DNA of 64,000 nt from Cognatiluteimonas weifangensis (GTDB taxonomy: Bacteria > Pseudomonadota > Gammaproteobacteria > Xanthomonadales > Xanthomonadaceae), in the NCBI RefSeq assembly GCF_003416885.1, contig NZ_QVPD01000002.1:62001-126000 (forward strand), in the 5' to 3' direction. The notes under the pieces were generated by a model. That model was not told where the DNA came from. It saw nothing but the letters and a program-made list of their open reading frames with translations, and did no database searches. The first letter of the stretch is position 1, and each line of letters opens with the position of its first letter. A program made the position numbers and the translations under genes. This document shows, one piece after another, positions 44,310-56,233 of this stretch.

Positions 44310-46168
44310 CACAGCACCGAATTCTGGAAGTCGAAGTCGAGCTCGCCCGCGGCCTGTTGCACCAGGTTGCCCTGGATGAGGTCGATCCCGCTCATCCACA
44401 GCGTCGCCGCGCCTTGCGGATCCTCCACCTGCGGCCCGATCACCTGCAGCCCGAGGCGGTGCGCGCGGTCGATCGCGGTGCGCAGTTCGTCGCGCAGCTG
44501 CGGGTCGGCGTGCGCGTGCGAGTAGCGCGGCGCCAGCCGCATGTAACCCAGCGGCAACTGCGACAGCAGCGCCTCGGCGTCCGCGCCGTGCGCGTACTGG
44601 CTGAGGCAGAACTGCACCCCGGCCGGCATCAGCTGGTCGCAGAACTGGCGCAGGGTGATCGAATGCACCAGCGCGTCGTCCAGGCGCAGGTCGATCACCA
44701 ATGACGGGCCGTCGATGGCGTGGCTGGAGATCATTTCCAGCAGCCAGGCCGCATGCAGGTCGCGCGCCAGCGTGTGCGGCGATTGCGACACGAACAGCCG
44801 TACCGGGTGCCGCTCCTCGCGGCGCCGATGCAACAGGTCGATGGCCTGTTGCAGCACCCAGCGGTCGATGTCGGGCATCAGCCCGGCCGCTTCGGCCGCG
44901 GGCACCAGTACGCCGGCGCTGTGTACGCGGCCGTCGGCCTGGCGCATGCGCAGCAGCGCCTGGAACTGCGCCTCCTCGCCGCCGGCGACCGCGACCACGG
45001 GCTGGAACAGCAGCTCGAACGCGCCGCCGTGCAGCCCCGCGCGCATCGCTTCGACCAGGTCGGCGCTGGCGTCCGTGCGCGCCGGCGGCACATAGGCGGC
45101 CAGCCCGATCGGCTCGGCGCGTGCCGCGCGCGCGGCCTGTTCGACCGCGTCCAGCACCGCGCCGGCGTCGGCGAAGCCGTGTTGCAGCGTGCTGTAGCCG
45201 ATCGCCGTGCGCAGCCGCTGCGGCATGCCGTCCATCTCGAACGGCGGATGGTTGATGCCGTCGCGCAGGGTGCGCGCGAGCGTTTCCGGCGCCGGCGCGC
45301 CGTCGGGGGCGAACACCAGGAAGGCGTTGTCGTTGAGCCGCGCGCTCGGGCAGGCGCCGGCGAGCTCGCCGATGCGGCGGCCGGCATCGTGCATCAGCTG
45401 CTCGAAGCCGGCGTAGCCGTAACGGTCGTGCAGCGCGGCGGCGTTCTGGATCTCGACGAACAACGCGCCCGCGCCGTTGCCGGAGGTCAGCGCCGCGGCG
45501 ATGCGTTGCAGCACGTAGGGACGGTTGTAGAGGCCGGTGTGCGGGTGCCGGGTGGCGTCGCCGAAGCGCTGGCGGCGCAGCGCCCGCGCGCGCTTGACCC
45601 GGCTCTGCACCGCGGCGATCAGGTGGCGCGGGCGGATCGGCTTGCTGAGGAAGTCGTCGGCGCCGTTCTCCAGCACCTCGAACTGGCGCTCCGGGTCCGG
45701 ATCGCCGGTCAGGAACACGATCGGCGTGTGCGCGAAAGCCGGGTGCGCGCGGATCTGCCGGGTCAGCTCGGTGCCGCTCATGCCCGGCATGTGCAGGTCC
45801 ATCAGCACCAGGTCCGGGCCGAACTGTTCCATCGCCGGCATCACCGCCTGCGGCAGCGCCGCGGTCTGCACCTGGATGCCGGCGCCGCCGAGCACGCTTT
45901 CGGCGAACAGCGCCTGGGCGGGGTCGTCCTCGACCACCAGTACCCGGTAGGGCGCGTCGCCGGGATCGTCGCCCGGCGCCGCGTCGCCGGCTGCGTCGGG
46001 CGCGGCAACGGTGTCGGACGCTGCTGCCTGCGGCGCGCTCGCGGCCGGGGCATCGTTGCTCCAGCGGCGCCAGTAGTGCGCTGGCGGGTATTCCGCGCGC
46101 TCGGGCGCGTCGCTGCCGGCGTCGTTGGCGGCGGCAGCCTTGCGGCGTGTGGATGGTGTTGCAGTCAT
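44309..46168 (-). CDS. Response regulator with degenerate GGDEF and EAL domains (FimX-like)
   Basis: A 619-residue protein: disordered N-terminus (1-70), receiver with Asp124 ([13 protein letters not shown]), GGDEF-type domain (about 205-360) and EAL-type domain (about 370-610). The GGDEF site reads NDNAF (279-283), the EAL motif reads QAL (403-405), and the usual DDFGTG and K(I/V)D motifs are missing. It should neither make nor cleave c-di-GMP; FimX-type proteins with similar changes act as c-di-GMP receptors controlling type IV pili. An AAGGGG box precedes the ATG at 46168. The stop overlaps the hybrid-kinase start, the probable phosphodonor. Confidence 0.85.
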
Positions 46169-46272
46169 GGCACCCCTTGCTGGAGCCGCCATCATGCTGC
46201 GTGCGCCCCCGACACCGCCTAGAGACGGATTGCACGTTGCAATCCGGCCACGACTCGGAGGCGAGCGGCTGG

Positions 46273-46851
46273 TTACCGCGACAACGCCCGCATCCCGCGC
46301 AACACCCGGCGCCACAGCCACCACACGCCCAGCGCCAGCAACGCGCTGGCTGTGACCGCCAGCGCCAGCGCCCACCAGGGGTGGGCGAAGGCCAGCGCCA
46401 GGGCGCCGATCGCGACGGCGTCCTCGCCGATGGAAGCGGTCCAGTTGCTGACCGGTTCCGGCGAGGTGTTGAGCAGGGCGCGCGAACCCGATTTCAGCAG
46501 ATGGCTGGTCAGGGCCACGCCGGCGCCGGTGGCGAGCATGCCCGCGCCGAGCTGGCCGTCCGGCGAGATCGTCGCGGCGGCGAGGAACGCGCCGACCGGG
46601 ACCCGCAGCAGGGTATGCAGCAGGTCCCAGCCCGAATCCACGCCCGGGATCTTGTCGGCGAAGAACTCCGTCAGCGCCAGCGCGCCGGAGACGCCCATGA
46701 CCCACGGCGACTGCGCCGCCTGCAACGCCTGCGGCAAGTCGAGCCAGCCCAGGGAGCCGGCGATGCCAAGACCGAACACCGTCAGATAGACGCGGATACC
46801 GGCCAGCCAGGCCAGCAGCACGCCGATCGCGAACAGGTGGGCTTCGGACAT
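46273..46851 (-). CDS. DUF4126 family membrane protein
   Basis: A 192-residue integral membrane protein with about five helices and the DUF4126 features [16 protein letters not shown] and [18 protein letters not shown]. The family is widespread and uncharacterised. GGAG lies 7 nt before the ATG. Single gene, divergent from the DUF6776 gene. Confidence 0.8.
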   Translation of the reverse strand: MSEAHLFAIGVLLAWLAGIRVYLTVFGLGIAGSLGWLDLPQALQAAQSPWVMGVSGALALTEFFADKIPGVDSGWDLLHTLLRVPVGAFLAAATISPDGQLGAGMLATGAGVALTSHLLKSGSRALLNTSPEPVSNWTASIGEDAVAIGALALAFAHPWWALALAVTASALLALGVWWLWRRVLRGMRALSR

Positions 46852-46947
46852 CGCCAACTCCGGCCGTCGCGGCTGGGGCCGCTGCTGCCGCAGTCTATAC
46901 GGCGGGCCCGCTTGACGCCGGCCAAAGCGGCTGGCTATACCGGACCG

Positions 46948-47685
46948 GTGAACGCCACCCCGCCACCCGCTGCGCCGGCGCCGCCCGATCCCGCGGCGCC
47001 CGCCGCCGCGGCGCACGGCCACGGTCTGGCGTATGCGCTGGTCGCGCTGTTCCTGCTGGCGCTGGCGTTCGGCGGCTGGGGCCTGTGGAAGACCTTCGCG
47101 CCGCTGCCCGACGATGCGCGCGCGCAGTTGCGGGCGCAGCAGGCACGGCTGGCGCAGCTCGAACAGCGCGTGGCCACCCTGACCCGCTCCGACCAGATCA
47201 GCCGCGAGGCCAACCGCGACCTGCAGGGCACGCTGGCCGAGCGCGACGAGGAGATCGCCGGCCTGCGCGCCGACGTCGCCTTCTACGAACGCTTCGTCGG
47301 CAGCACCGCCCAGCGCCGCGGCCTCAGCGTGCACCAGTTGCAGCTGCAGGCGCAGGACGGGCCGGCCTGGCACTTCACCGCGACCCTGACCCAGAACCTC
47401 AACCGCGGCGCGGTCAACAGCGGCCGGCTGACGCTGGCGCTGGAAGGCAGCCGCGACGGCCGCTTGCAGAAGCTGACCTGGGCGCAGCTGCGGCAGCAGC
47501 CCGACGCGCCGGGGCTGGCGTACTCGTTCAAGTATTTCCAGCAGCTGGAAGGCGACATCCTGCTGCCGGCGGGCCTGCAGCCGATCCGCATCATCGTGCG
47601 GCTGGTGCCGGCGCGCGGCAGTGCGGTGGAACAGTCCTTCACCTGGGCCGAGGCGGCCGCCCGGCCGGCTGCCGGCACGCCCTAG
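46948..47685 (+). CDS. DUF6776-type membrane-anchored coiled-coil protein
   Basis: A 245-residue protein: Pro/Ala-rich cytoplasmic start, one membrane helix (about residues 26-45), a coiled coil ([17 protein letters not shown] onward to about 105) and a C-terminal beta-rich domain. It starts at GTG, 6 nt after TATACC, with no ribosome-binding site. In related genomes this family lies by erpA, as here. Function unknown; assignment to DUF6776 is from memory of family features. Confidence 0.65.
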   Translation: MNATPPPAAPAPPDPAAPAAAAHGHGLAYALVALFLLALAFGGWGLWKTFAPLPDDARAQLRAQQARLAQLEQRVATLTRSDQISREANRDLQGTLAERDEEIAGLRADVAFYERFVGSTAQRRGLSVHQLQLQAQDGPAWHFTATLTQNLNRGAVNSGRLTLALEGSRDGRLQKLTWAQLRQQPDAPGLAYSFKYFQQLEGDILLPAGLQPIRIIVRLVPARGSAVEQSFTWAEAAARPAAGTP

Positions 47686-47819
47686 CGGCCGCGGGCCCGT
47701 CGGGGCGCCAGGCCCGCGCCCGCGGGGCGCGCCGCACGCGGCGACGCGCGGCGGGCCGTCGCGAACCGATTCGGCTCCGCGCGGTTGAATCGCGGCCCGC
47801 CACGCCCCATCCTGAGCGC

Positions 47820-48200
47820 ATGGAAACCCCGGCCGCCCCCCTGTCCGCCGCGCCCGACTACCAGTCGCTGCAGCGCCCGCTCGAGTTCACCTCCGCCGCC
47901 GCGGCCAAGGTCCGCGAGTTGATCGCCGAGGAGGGCAATCCCGCGCTCAAGCTGCGGGTGTACATCCGGGGCGGCGGCTGCTCCGGGTTCCAGTACGGCT
48001 TCGAGTTCGACGAGCAGCAGGGCGAGGACGACCTCGCCATCGCCACCGACGAGGTCGTGCTGCTGGTGGATCCGCTCAGCCTGCAGTACCTGATGGGTGC
48101 CGCGGTCGACTACACCGAGAGCCTGCACGGCGCGCAGTTCGTGATCCGCAACCCGAACGCCAAGAGCACCTGCGGCTGCGGCAGCAGTTTCAGCGCCTGA
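47820..48200 (+). CDS. erpA: Iron-sulfur cluster insertion protein
   Basis: A 126-residue A-type carrier that passes Fe-S clusters to apo-enzymes. Ligands Cys54 ([11 protein letters not shown]) and Cys118/Cys120 (TCGCGSSF) are present. The first about 18 residues before LEFTSAAA are an extra tail compared with E. coli ErpA. It is followed by nudC after 28 bp. Confidence 0.93.
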   Translation: METPAAPLSAAPDYQSLQRPLEFTSAAAAKVRELIAEEGNPALKLRVYIRGGGCSGFQYGFEFDEQQGEDDLAIATDEVVLLVDPLSLQYLMGAAVDYTESLHGAQFVIRNPNAKSTCGCGSSFSA

Positions 48201-48228
48201 CGCGACCCACGCCCGGGCGCGCCGCGCG

Positions 48229-49170
48229 ATGACCGTGTCCAGCGACCACCCTGTCGAGCCCGCCGTATCGCCGCCGTTCGCCTTCGTCGAGGGCGCACTG
48301 GACCGCGCCGACGCGTTGCGCGACGACCCCGACGCGCTCGCCGCGCTGTGGCCGCAGGCGCGCGTGCTGCTGCTGGAGGACGACGGCCGCGCGCTGGCGG
48401 ATGCGGCGCAGGCGCTGTACGCGCCGACCGGCGCGGCGCTCGGCGGCGGCCCCGGCAGCGCGATCTTCCTCGGCCTGCGCGCGGGCACCGGCTGGTTCGC
48501 GCAGCGCGCAGCCACGGCCGCGCCGGCGGTGGTCGCCGCCGCGCCGCAGCGCCTGGACCTGCGCAGCGCCGCGGCGCAGTGGCCGGCCTTCGACGCCACC
48601 GTGTTCGCGCAGGCGCGCGCGCTGGCGCACTGGCATGCGCGCCATCGCTACTGCAGCGCCTGCGGCGGCGAGCTCGACTTCATCCGCGCCGGCTGGCTCG
48701 GCCACTGCCGCCGCTGCGGCAGCGAGCACTACCCGCGCACCGACCAGGCGATCATCGCCGCGGTCAGCGACGGCACGCGGCTGCTGCTGGGCCGGCAGCG
48801 CGACTGGCCGCCGCGGCGCTGGTCGGTGATCGCCGGGTTCGTGGAACCGGGCGAATCGCTGGAGCAGACCGTCGCCCGCGAGGTGCTGGAGGAAACCGGC
48901 GTGCGCGTGCGCAGCTGCCGCTACCTGGCCTCGCAGCCGTGGCCGTTTCCCGGCGCGCTGATGCTCGGCTTCCTGGCGCAGGCCGACGCCGACGTGCCGG
49001 TGGTGGGCGCGGAGCTGGAAGATGCACGCTGGTTCGACGCCGCCAGCGTCCGTGCCGGCCTGGCGCGCGACTGGCAGGCCGCCGACACGACCGACGAGGG
49101 CATCGTGCTGTCCTCGCCGATCTCGATCGCGCGCTGGCTGATCGAGCGCTGGCTGCAGCAGCTCCCGTAG
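48229..49170 (+). CDS. nudC: NAD(+) diphosphatase (Nudix)
   Basis: A 313-residue hydrolase of NAD(H) and of NAD caps on RNA. A four-cysteine zinc ribbon (CSACGGELDF, HCRRCG) precedes the Nudix box (GFVEPGESLEQTVAREV, LEETG), and the NudC-specific SQPWPFPG is present. N-terminal domain about residues 1-140. Located in an erpA-nudC-ampE group. Confidence 0.92.
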   Translation: MTVSSDHPVEPAVSPPFAFVEGALDRADALRDDPDALAALWPQARVLLLEDDGRALADAAQALYAPTGAALGGGPGSAIFLGLRAGTGWFAQRAATAAPAVVAAAPQRLDLRSAAAQWPAFDATVFAQARALAHWHARHRYCSACGGELDFIRAGWLGHCRRCGSEHYPRTDQAIIAAVSDGTRLLLGRQRDWPPRRWSVIAGFVEPGESLEQTVAREVLEETGVRVRSCRYLASQPWPFPGALMLGFLAQADADVPVVGAELEDARWFDAASVRAGLARDWQAADTTDEGIVLSSPISIARWLIERWLQQLP

Positions 49171-49393
49171 CGGCGACCGACGCGCACGCGCGACGGTTTC
49201 GATTGCGCCCGGCGCGCCGGCGATCGGGGGCGCGGCGGGGCGCACCCGCGATGCCGCCCGGTGGCGGGCCGGTGGCCGTGCGGATGGCTGCGGACACCGT
49301 GTGCCGGGTGTGCCCGCGGCATTCGCTCCGGCCGACGGCAGGCGCCGTCCCGGCCTTGCGCGACAGCCCCGTGGCAGCGGGTAAACTCGGGCC

Positions 49394-50305
49394 ATGTCGA
49401 TCACCCTTATCGCGGTCGTCCTTGCCCTGGCGCTCGGCCACGCCGCGCCGGCGCTGGCGGCGGCGGTGCGCGACTACGACTGGTACGGCCGCTGGCTGCG
49501 CTGGCTCGACGGGCGCTTCCCGGAAGGCGGCTTCTGGCGCGGCCGCTACGGCATCGCCCTGGCGCTGGCGCCGCCGCTGCTGGCGGTCGGCCTATTCCAG
49601 CTGGCGATCGACGCGCCGCTGCTGGGCCTGGCCGGGCTGGTGTTCGCGGTCGCGGTGCTGTTCTACAGCTGGGGCCCGCGCGACCTGGACGTGGATGTCG
49701 AGGCGATCATGCAGGCGCGCGATCCGGACGCGCGGCGCGCGGCCGCCGCGGCGTTGTGGCCGGACCCGGCGCAGGTGTCGCTGGAGCCGCCGGCGCTGGT
49801 CGCCGCGGTGCTCGGCAGCGCGCAGCGGCGCTGGTTCGGGGTGCTGTTCTGGTTCCTGCTGCTGGGCCCGTTCGGCGCCCTGCTGTACCGCCTGTCCGCG
49901 CTCGCGGCCGAGGGTCCGCTGGCGTCGCCGCTGCCGGCCGACACCGCCGCCGGCGCGCGTCGGCTGCATGCCCTGCTGGATTGGCCGGTGGCGCAGCTGA
50001 TGACGCTGTCGATGGCGCTGGTGGGCGATTTCGACACCGTGATCGGCGCCTGGAAAGACCATGGCGGCGCCATGTTCCGGCTCGATGCCGGTTTTCTGGC
50101 CGCGGCCGCGCGCGCCAGCGTCAAGTCCGACCTCGCCGACGAGGCGCAGGACTACGTCGAGGACGGCGTTGCCGGCGCAACCGCGCTGGTGCAGCAGCTG
50201 GGCGAGCTGCCGGAACTGCGCGACGCGATGAGCCTGGCCTGGCGCATCCTGCTGCTGTGGCTGGCGGTGCTGGCGCTGTTCGTGCTCGCCGGCTGGGTGA
50301 GCTGA
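49394..50305 (+). CDS. ampE: AmpE-like regulatory membrane protein
   Basis: A 303-residue inner-membrane protein of the AmpE/CobD-like family with about four helices. Conserved parts include RDYDWYGRWLRWLDGRF, LFYSWGPRDLD and the WFGVLFWFLLLGPFGALLYR helix. AmpE was named for its link with ampD in beta-lactamase control; its mechanism is unclear and no ampD or ampC is in the window. TAAACT at 49382-49387 ends 6 nt before the ATG with no ribosome-binding site (leaderless layout). Confidence 0.85.
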   Translation: MSITLIAVVLALALGHAAPALAAAVRDYDWYGRWLRWLDGRFPEGGFWRGRYGIALALAPPLLAVGLFQLAIDAPLLGLAGLVFAVAVLFYSWGPRDLDVDVEAIMQARDPDARRAAAAALWPDPAQVSLEPPALVAAVLGSAQRRWFGVLFWFLLLGPFGALLYRLSALAAEGPLASPLPADTAAGARRLHALLDWPVAQLMTLSMALVGDFDTVIGAWKDHGGAMFRLDAGFLAAAARASVKSDLADEAQDYVEDGVAGATALVQQLGELPELRDAMSLAWRILLLWLAVLALFVLAGWVS

Positions 50306-50527
50306 CGCCGCTTGCGCGGCATGCCGCGGGGGCTCCCGCGGGCGGTTACTCCACGGACCGATGAAACCGGATGCACGGCGGGGGCGGCATTGGCAGGCGC
50401 GGCGTCGGCCGCGGGTGTTTTGTGTGGCGGCGGTGCGTTCGCGGACGCGTCCCGCGATCGCGGGCGGCGCGGCCGGCATGCACGGCGGCGGGCAGAAGAT
50501 CCAGCAGCGCGCCGCGCGACCGCAGGC

Positions 50528-52444
50528 TCAGGCCGCGTCGCCGCGCAAGACGCGCACCTGCGCTTCCAGCGTTTGCGCGGTGGCGGTCGCGGCGTCCAGC
50601 GGCGCATCCGCGACCACCTGGACCCGCGCGCGGAAGCGCCGCGGCACCCGCATCCGGCCCAGGCGCCCGCTGCCGGGCGCCGCGCCGCGCCGGCTCCACA
50701 TGCTGGCCCACATTCCGCGCAGCGCCATCGGCACCACCGGCACCGGACGCCGCTGCAGGATGCGCTCGACCCCGGACTTGAACGTCGCGATCTCGCCGTC
50801 GCGCGTCAGCGCGCCCTCGGGAAAGATGCAGACCAGTTCGCCCGCCGCCAGCGCCGCGTCGACCGCATCCAGGGCGCGCTGCAGCAGCGCCGGATCCTCG
50901 CGCGCGCCGGCGATCGGGATCGCTCCGGCGGTGCGGAAGATCCACGACATCACCGGGATGTTGAAGATCCGGTAATACATCACGAAGCGCACCGGCCGCG
51001 GGATGCTGGCCGCCAGCAGCAGCGCGTCCATGTAGCTGACGTGGTTGCACACCAGCAGCGCCGGGCCCTTGTCGGGCACGTGCTGCTCGACCCCGCGCAC
51101 GCGCAGCCGGTACAGCGCGCGCACCAGCACCCAGCTCAGGAACCGCATCGCGAACTCGGGCACGATGCTGAAGATCCACAGCGCCACCAGGGTGTTGGCC
51201 ACCGCCAGCGCCAGGAACAGCTGCGGGATGCTCCAGCCGGCCCAAGTGCGCAACGTCAGGCACAGCAGCGAGGCGGCGACCACGAAGCCGGCGTTCTGGA
51301 TATTGAGCGCGCCGATCACCCGCGACAGCTCGCCCGCCGGCGTGCGGCTCTGGATCAGCGCGAACAGCGGCACCACGAAGAACCCGGCGAACAAGCCGAT
51401 CCCGGTCAGGTCCAGCACGATTCGCCCGCTGCCGGGCTGGCGCAGGAAGCCGGCCACGTCCAGGCCGCTGACGGTCGCCGCGCCCGGCTGCGCGAAATAC
51501 AGATCCAGCAGGAACGCGCTCATGCCCAGTGCGCCCAGCGGCACCAGCCCGATCTCCACCGTGCGCAGCGACAGCTTCTCGCACAGCATCGAGCCCACGC
51601 CGGTGCCGATGGAGAACAGCGCCAGCGCGAACACGTACAGCGTATTGGAGCCGCCCAGCACCAGCGGCGCGTAGTCCGGCAACTGGGTCGCGAACACCGT
51701 GCCCACGAACCAGAACCACGACACCCCGAGCACCGCGTTGCGCACCGCCAGCTGCCGCCGCGCCAGGCGCAGCACGGCGACGGTTTCCGGCAGCGGGTTC
51801 CAGCGGATGCGCAGCTGCGGCGCGCCCGCGCCCGCCGGCGGGATCATCCGGCTGGCGAGGTTGCCGGCCACCGCCAGCGCCACCAGCGCCGCGCCCGCGG
51901 CGAGGGTGCCGTGCGCGCCGGCCAGCTCGAAGATCATGCCGCCGGCGATCATCCCGGCCAGGATCGACACCGAGGTGCCCATCTCCACCAGCCCATTGCC
52001 GCCGGTCAGCTCCTCCGGACGCAGCACCGCCGGCAGGATCGAATACTTCACCGGCCCGAACAGCGTGGACTGCACGCCGGTCAGGAACAGCGCCAGCAGC
52101 AGCAACGGCAGCGCCTGCAGCGCGAACGCCAGCGCCGCCAGCGACATGATCGCGATTTCCATCGTCGTGGTGATGCGGATCAGCCGCGATTTCTCCAGCT
52201 TTTCGGCGATCTGTCCGGCGGTGGCGGAAAACAGGAAATACGGCAGGATGAAGATCGCCGGCGCCAGCGCCGCGTACAGCGTGCGCTGCGTAGGCGTGGC
52301 CTGCATCCAGAACAGCAGGCCGATGATCGCCTGCCGGAACACGTTGTCGTTGAACGCGCCCAGGCACTGGGTCACGAAGAACGGCAGGAAACGCCGCTGC
52401 CGCAGCAGCGCGAACTGACTGTGCCCCTGGTCCTCGTACGCCAT
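50528..52444 (-). CDS. MFS transporter (LplT-like) fused to a 1-acyl-glycerophosphate-type acyltransferase
   Basis: A 638-residue fusion. Residues about 10-415 form a twelve-helix major facilitator domain like the lysophospholipid flippase LplT (CLGAFNDNVFRQA, GPVKYSILPAVL). Residues about 440-620 form a PlsC acyltransferase with NHVSYMD (H-X4-D) and FPEGALTRDG. In E. coli LplT and the acyltransferase Aas are separate; here there is no AMP-ligase domain. It probably flips lysophospholipids inward and re-acylates them. The ATG at 52444 is favoured; a longer start lacks support. TACACT (52468-52473, minus) is a likely -10. Confidence 0.87.
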   Translation of the reverse strand: MAYEDQGHSQFALLRQRRFLPFFVTQCLGAFNDNVFRQAIIGLLFWMQATPTQRTLYAALAPAIFILPYFLFSATAGQIAEKLEKSRLIRITTTMEIAIMSLAALAFALQALPLLLLALFLTGVQSTLFGPVKYSILPAVLRPEELTGGNGLVEMGTSVSILAGMIAGGMIFELAGAHGTLAAGAALVALAVAGNLASRMIPPAGAGAPQLRIRWNPLPETVAVLRLARRQLAVRNAVLGVSWFWFVGTVFATQLPDYAPLVLGGSNTLYVFALALFSIGTGVGSMLCEKLSLRTVEIGLVPLGALGMSAFLLDLYFAQPGAATVSGLDVAGFLRQPGSGRIVLDLTGIGLFAGFFVVPLFALIQSRTPAGELSRVIGALNIQNAGFVVAASLLCLTLRTWAGWSIPQLFLALAVANTLVALWIFSIVPEFAMRFLSWVLVRALYRLRVRGVEQHVPDKGPALLVCNHVSYMDALLLAASIPRPVRFVMYYRIFNIPVMSWIFRTAGAIPIAGAREDPALLQRALDAVDAALAAGELVCIFPEGALTRDGEIATFKSGVERILQRRPVPVVPMALRGMWASMWSRRGAAPGSGRLGRMRVPRRFRARVQVVADAPLDAATATAQTLEAQVRVLRGDAA

Positions 52445-52673
52445 GCGTCCCCCGCGCGGTTTGCGCGAGTGTAGCCGGGCGAGCACGTGGGCCGCAGTGG
52501 GCGGCAGCGCCACGTCGATGCGGGACGCGCCCGCTGCGTCGCGACCGCGGACCGGTCAGGCCAGGAGCATGTGAGGGCAGCGTGTGCCGGGCCGGGCGTG
52601 CCCGCCGGATGCGTATCGGGCAGGTGCGTAGCGGCCCGGCGCAACCTCCCCGGCGCGGTCGGGCCCCGTGCGG

Positions 52674-53969
52674 TCAGGCCGGGACCGCGGTTTCCCGCTC
52701 GATCGCGCGCCAGCCGATGTCGTGGCGGTGGAACTCGCCGTGCCAGGAGATGCCGGCGACCTCGGCGTAGGCCTTGCGTTGCGCCTCGGCCACGCTGTCG
52801 CCGAGCGCGCACACGCACAGCACGCGGCCACCGGCGGTGACCACGTGTTCGCCCTCCACCCGGGTGCCGGCGTGGAAGACCTTGGTGCCGTCCACTTCGG
52901 GCACGTCCCATTCGCTGATCACGTCGCCCAGCCGCGGCGTGCCCGGGTAATGCGCCGCGGCCATCACCACGCCCAGCGCCGGGCGCGGGTCCCACTGCGC
53001 CTGGACCTGGTCCAGACGGCCGTCGAGCGCGGCCTCGACCAGCGCCGGCAGGTCCGACTGCAGCCGCAGCATGATCGGCTGCGTTTCCGGATCGCCGCAG
53101 CGCACGTTGAACTCGATCACCTTCGGCGCGCCGGCCGCGTCGATCATCAGCCCGGCGTAGAGGAAGCCGGTGAACGGCGCGCCGTCGGCGGCCATGCCGC
53201 GCACGGTCGGCTCCACGATCTCGCGCAGGATCCGCGCATGCACTTCGGGCGTCACCACCGGCGCCGGCGAGTACGCGCCCATGCCGCCGGTGTTGGGGCC
53301 GGTGTCGCCGTCGCCGACCCGCTTGTGGTCCTGGCTGGTGGCCAGCGGCAGCGCGTGGCGGCCGTCGACCATGCAGATGAAGCTGGCTTCCTCGCCGTCG
53401 AGGAACTCCTCGATCACCACCCGCGCGCCGGCGCTGCCGAACGCGTTGCCGGCGAGCATGTCGCGCACCGCGGTTTCGGCCTCGGCCAGCGTCGTCGCCA
53501 CCACCACGCCCTTGCCCGCGGCCAGGCCGTCGGCCTTGATCACGATCGGCGCGCCCTGCGCGCGCACGTGGGCGAGGGCGGCGTCGAGGTCGGTGTGCAC
53601 CGCGTAGTGCGCGGTCGGGATGCGGTGGCGGGCGAGGAAATCCTTGGCGAAGGCCTTGCTGCTCTCCAGCCGCGCGGCCGCCGCGGTCGGGCCGAAGATA
53701 CGCCGGCCGGCGGCGCGGAAGGCGTCGACCACGCCGGCCGCCAGCGGGCCTTCCGGACCCACCACGGTGAGCGCCACGTCCTCGCGCGCGGCCAGCGCCA
53801 GCAGCGCGTCGGTGTCGCCGGCGGCGACGTCGACGTTGCGGCACTTGTCCTCGGCGGCGGTGCCGGCGTTGCCGGGCGCGACCAGCACCTCGCCGACGCG
53901 CGGGGATTGCGCCAGCTTCCACGCCAGCGCGTGTTCGCGGCCGCCGGAACCGATGACCAGGATTTTCAT
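52674..53969 (-). CDS. purD: Phosphoribosylamine-glycine ligase
   Basis: A 431-residue ATP-grasp enzyme, the second step of purine synthesis. N-terminal [31 protein letters not shown] and the central GDPETQ motif ([11 protein letters not shown]) are diagnostic. AAGGAG lies 6 nt before the ATG. It follows purH by 84 bp as in E. coli purHD. Confidence 0.95.
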   Translation of the reverse strand: MKILVIGSGGREHALAWKLAQSPRVGEVLVAPGNAGTAAEDKCRNVDVAAGDTDALLALAAREDVALTVVGPEGPLAAGVVDAFRAAGRRIFGPTAAAARLESSKAFAKDFLARHRIPTAHYAVHTDLDAALAHVRAQGAPIVIKADGLAAGKGVVVATTLAEAETAVRDMLAGNAFGSAGARVVIEEFLDGEEASFICMVDGRHALPLATSQDHKRVGDGDTGPNTGGMGAYSPAPVVTPEVHARILREIVEPTVRGMAADGAPFTGFLYAGLMIDAAGAPKVIEFNVRCGDPETQPIMLRLQSDLPALVEAALDGRLDQVQAQWDPRPALGVVMAAAHYPGTPRLGDVISEWDVPEVDGTKVFHAGTRVEGEHVVTAGGRVLCVCALGDSVAEAQRKAYAEVAGISWHGEFHRHDIGWRAIERETAVPA

Positions 53970-54053
53970 GATGTGCTCCTTGCGCCATGGGGCAAACGGC
54001 GTCGCCGCGGGCGGCAGGTCAGCGCGCCGCGGCGGTCGCGGCGGCGGGGCGGG

Positions 54054-55679
<1,626 letters not shown>

Positions 55680-55707
55680 GCGGGAGGACGCAGCGGAGGA
55701 GACGCGA

Positions 55708-55713
55708 ATTATA
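55708..55713 (-). promoter_or_regulatory. -10 box of the purH-purD promoter
   Basis: A perfect TATAAT on the minus strand, about 29 bp before the purH ATG. The -35 region is GC-rich and poor, and a GCCGGCGCCGGC palindrome lies in the spacer, so an activator or repressor may act here. Confidence 0.65.
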
Positions 55714-55853
55714 GCGGGGCCGCCGGCGCCGGCCCGCGGCGACCGACGTCGTGCGCGCAGGAGCGGCCAGCGGCTGCTGCAGCCAGCGCGCATGCACGGC
55801 GCTCGTGCGGCTGCCACGCCGGCAGCGGGTCCGGCCGGACCGGATACACCGGC

Positions 55854-56135
55854 TTACGCCAGGCCGTAATCCTTGAGCTTGCGGCGCAGGGTCGCGCGAT
55901 GGATGCCGAGCATCGAGGCGGCGCGGCTCTGGTTGCCGTCGCAGTGGTTCAGTACCTCGGCGAACAGCGGGATTTCCAGTTCGCGCAGCGCGATCTCGTA
56001 GAGGTCGTTGGCGTCGCAGCCGTCGAGGTCGCGCAGGTAGCGGCGCACCGAATTGGCGACGTGTTCGCGCAGCGGCGCGCGCGTGCCGGTACGGGCGGGC
56101 GCGCCCATGGAATCGGTGCGGTCGACGGCGTTCAA
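55854..56135 (-). CDS. fis: DNA-binding protein Fis
   Basis: A 93-residue nucleoid protein and growth-phase regulator. The C-terminal helix-turn-helix ([20 protein letters not shown]) is typical Fis. A TTG start at 56135 has GGGGGA 5 nt upstream and gives the MNA start seen in relatives; the first ATG at 56108 (84 residues) has no good site. It lies between DUF3426 and purH instead of after dusB as in E. coli. Confidence 0.92.
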   Translation of the reverse strand: MNAVDRTDSMGAPARTGTRAPLREHVANSVRRYLRDLDGCDANDLYEIALRELEIPLFAEVLNHCDGNQSRAASMLGIHRATLRRKLKDYGLA

Positions 56136-56233
56136 GCGGATCCCCCAAGCGTCCTGCGCCGGCGGTCCTGTGCCGGCGGGGAGTCGAGTCTAGCGCGCCG
56201 CTGTCGCGGCTGCCATCGCGATGGGATGTGAAC

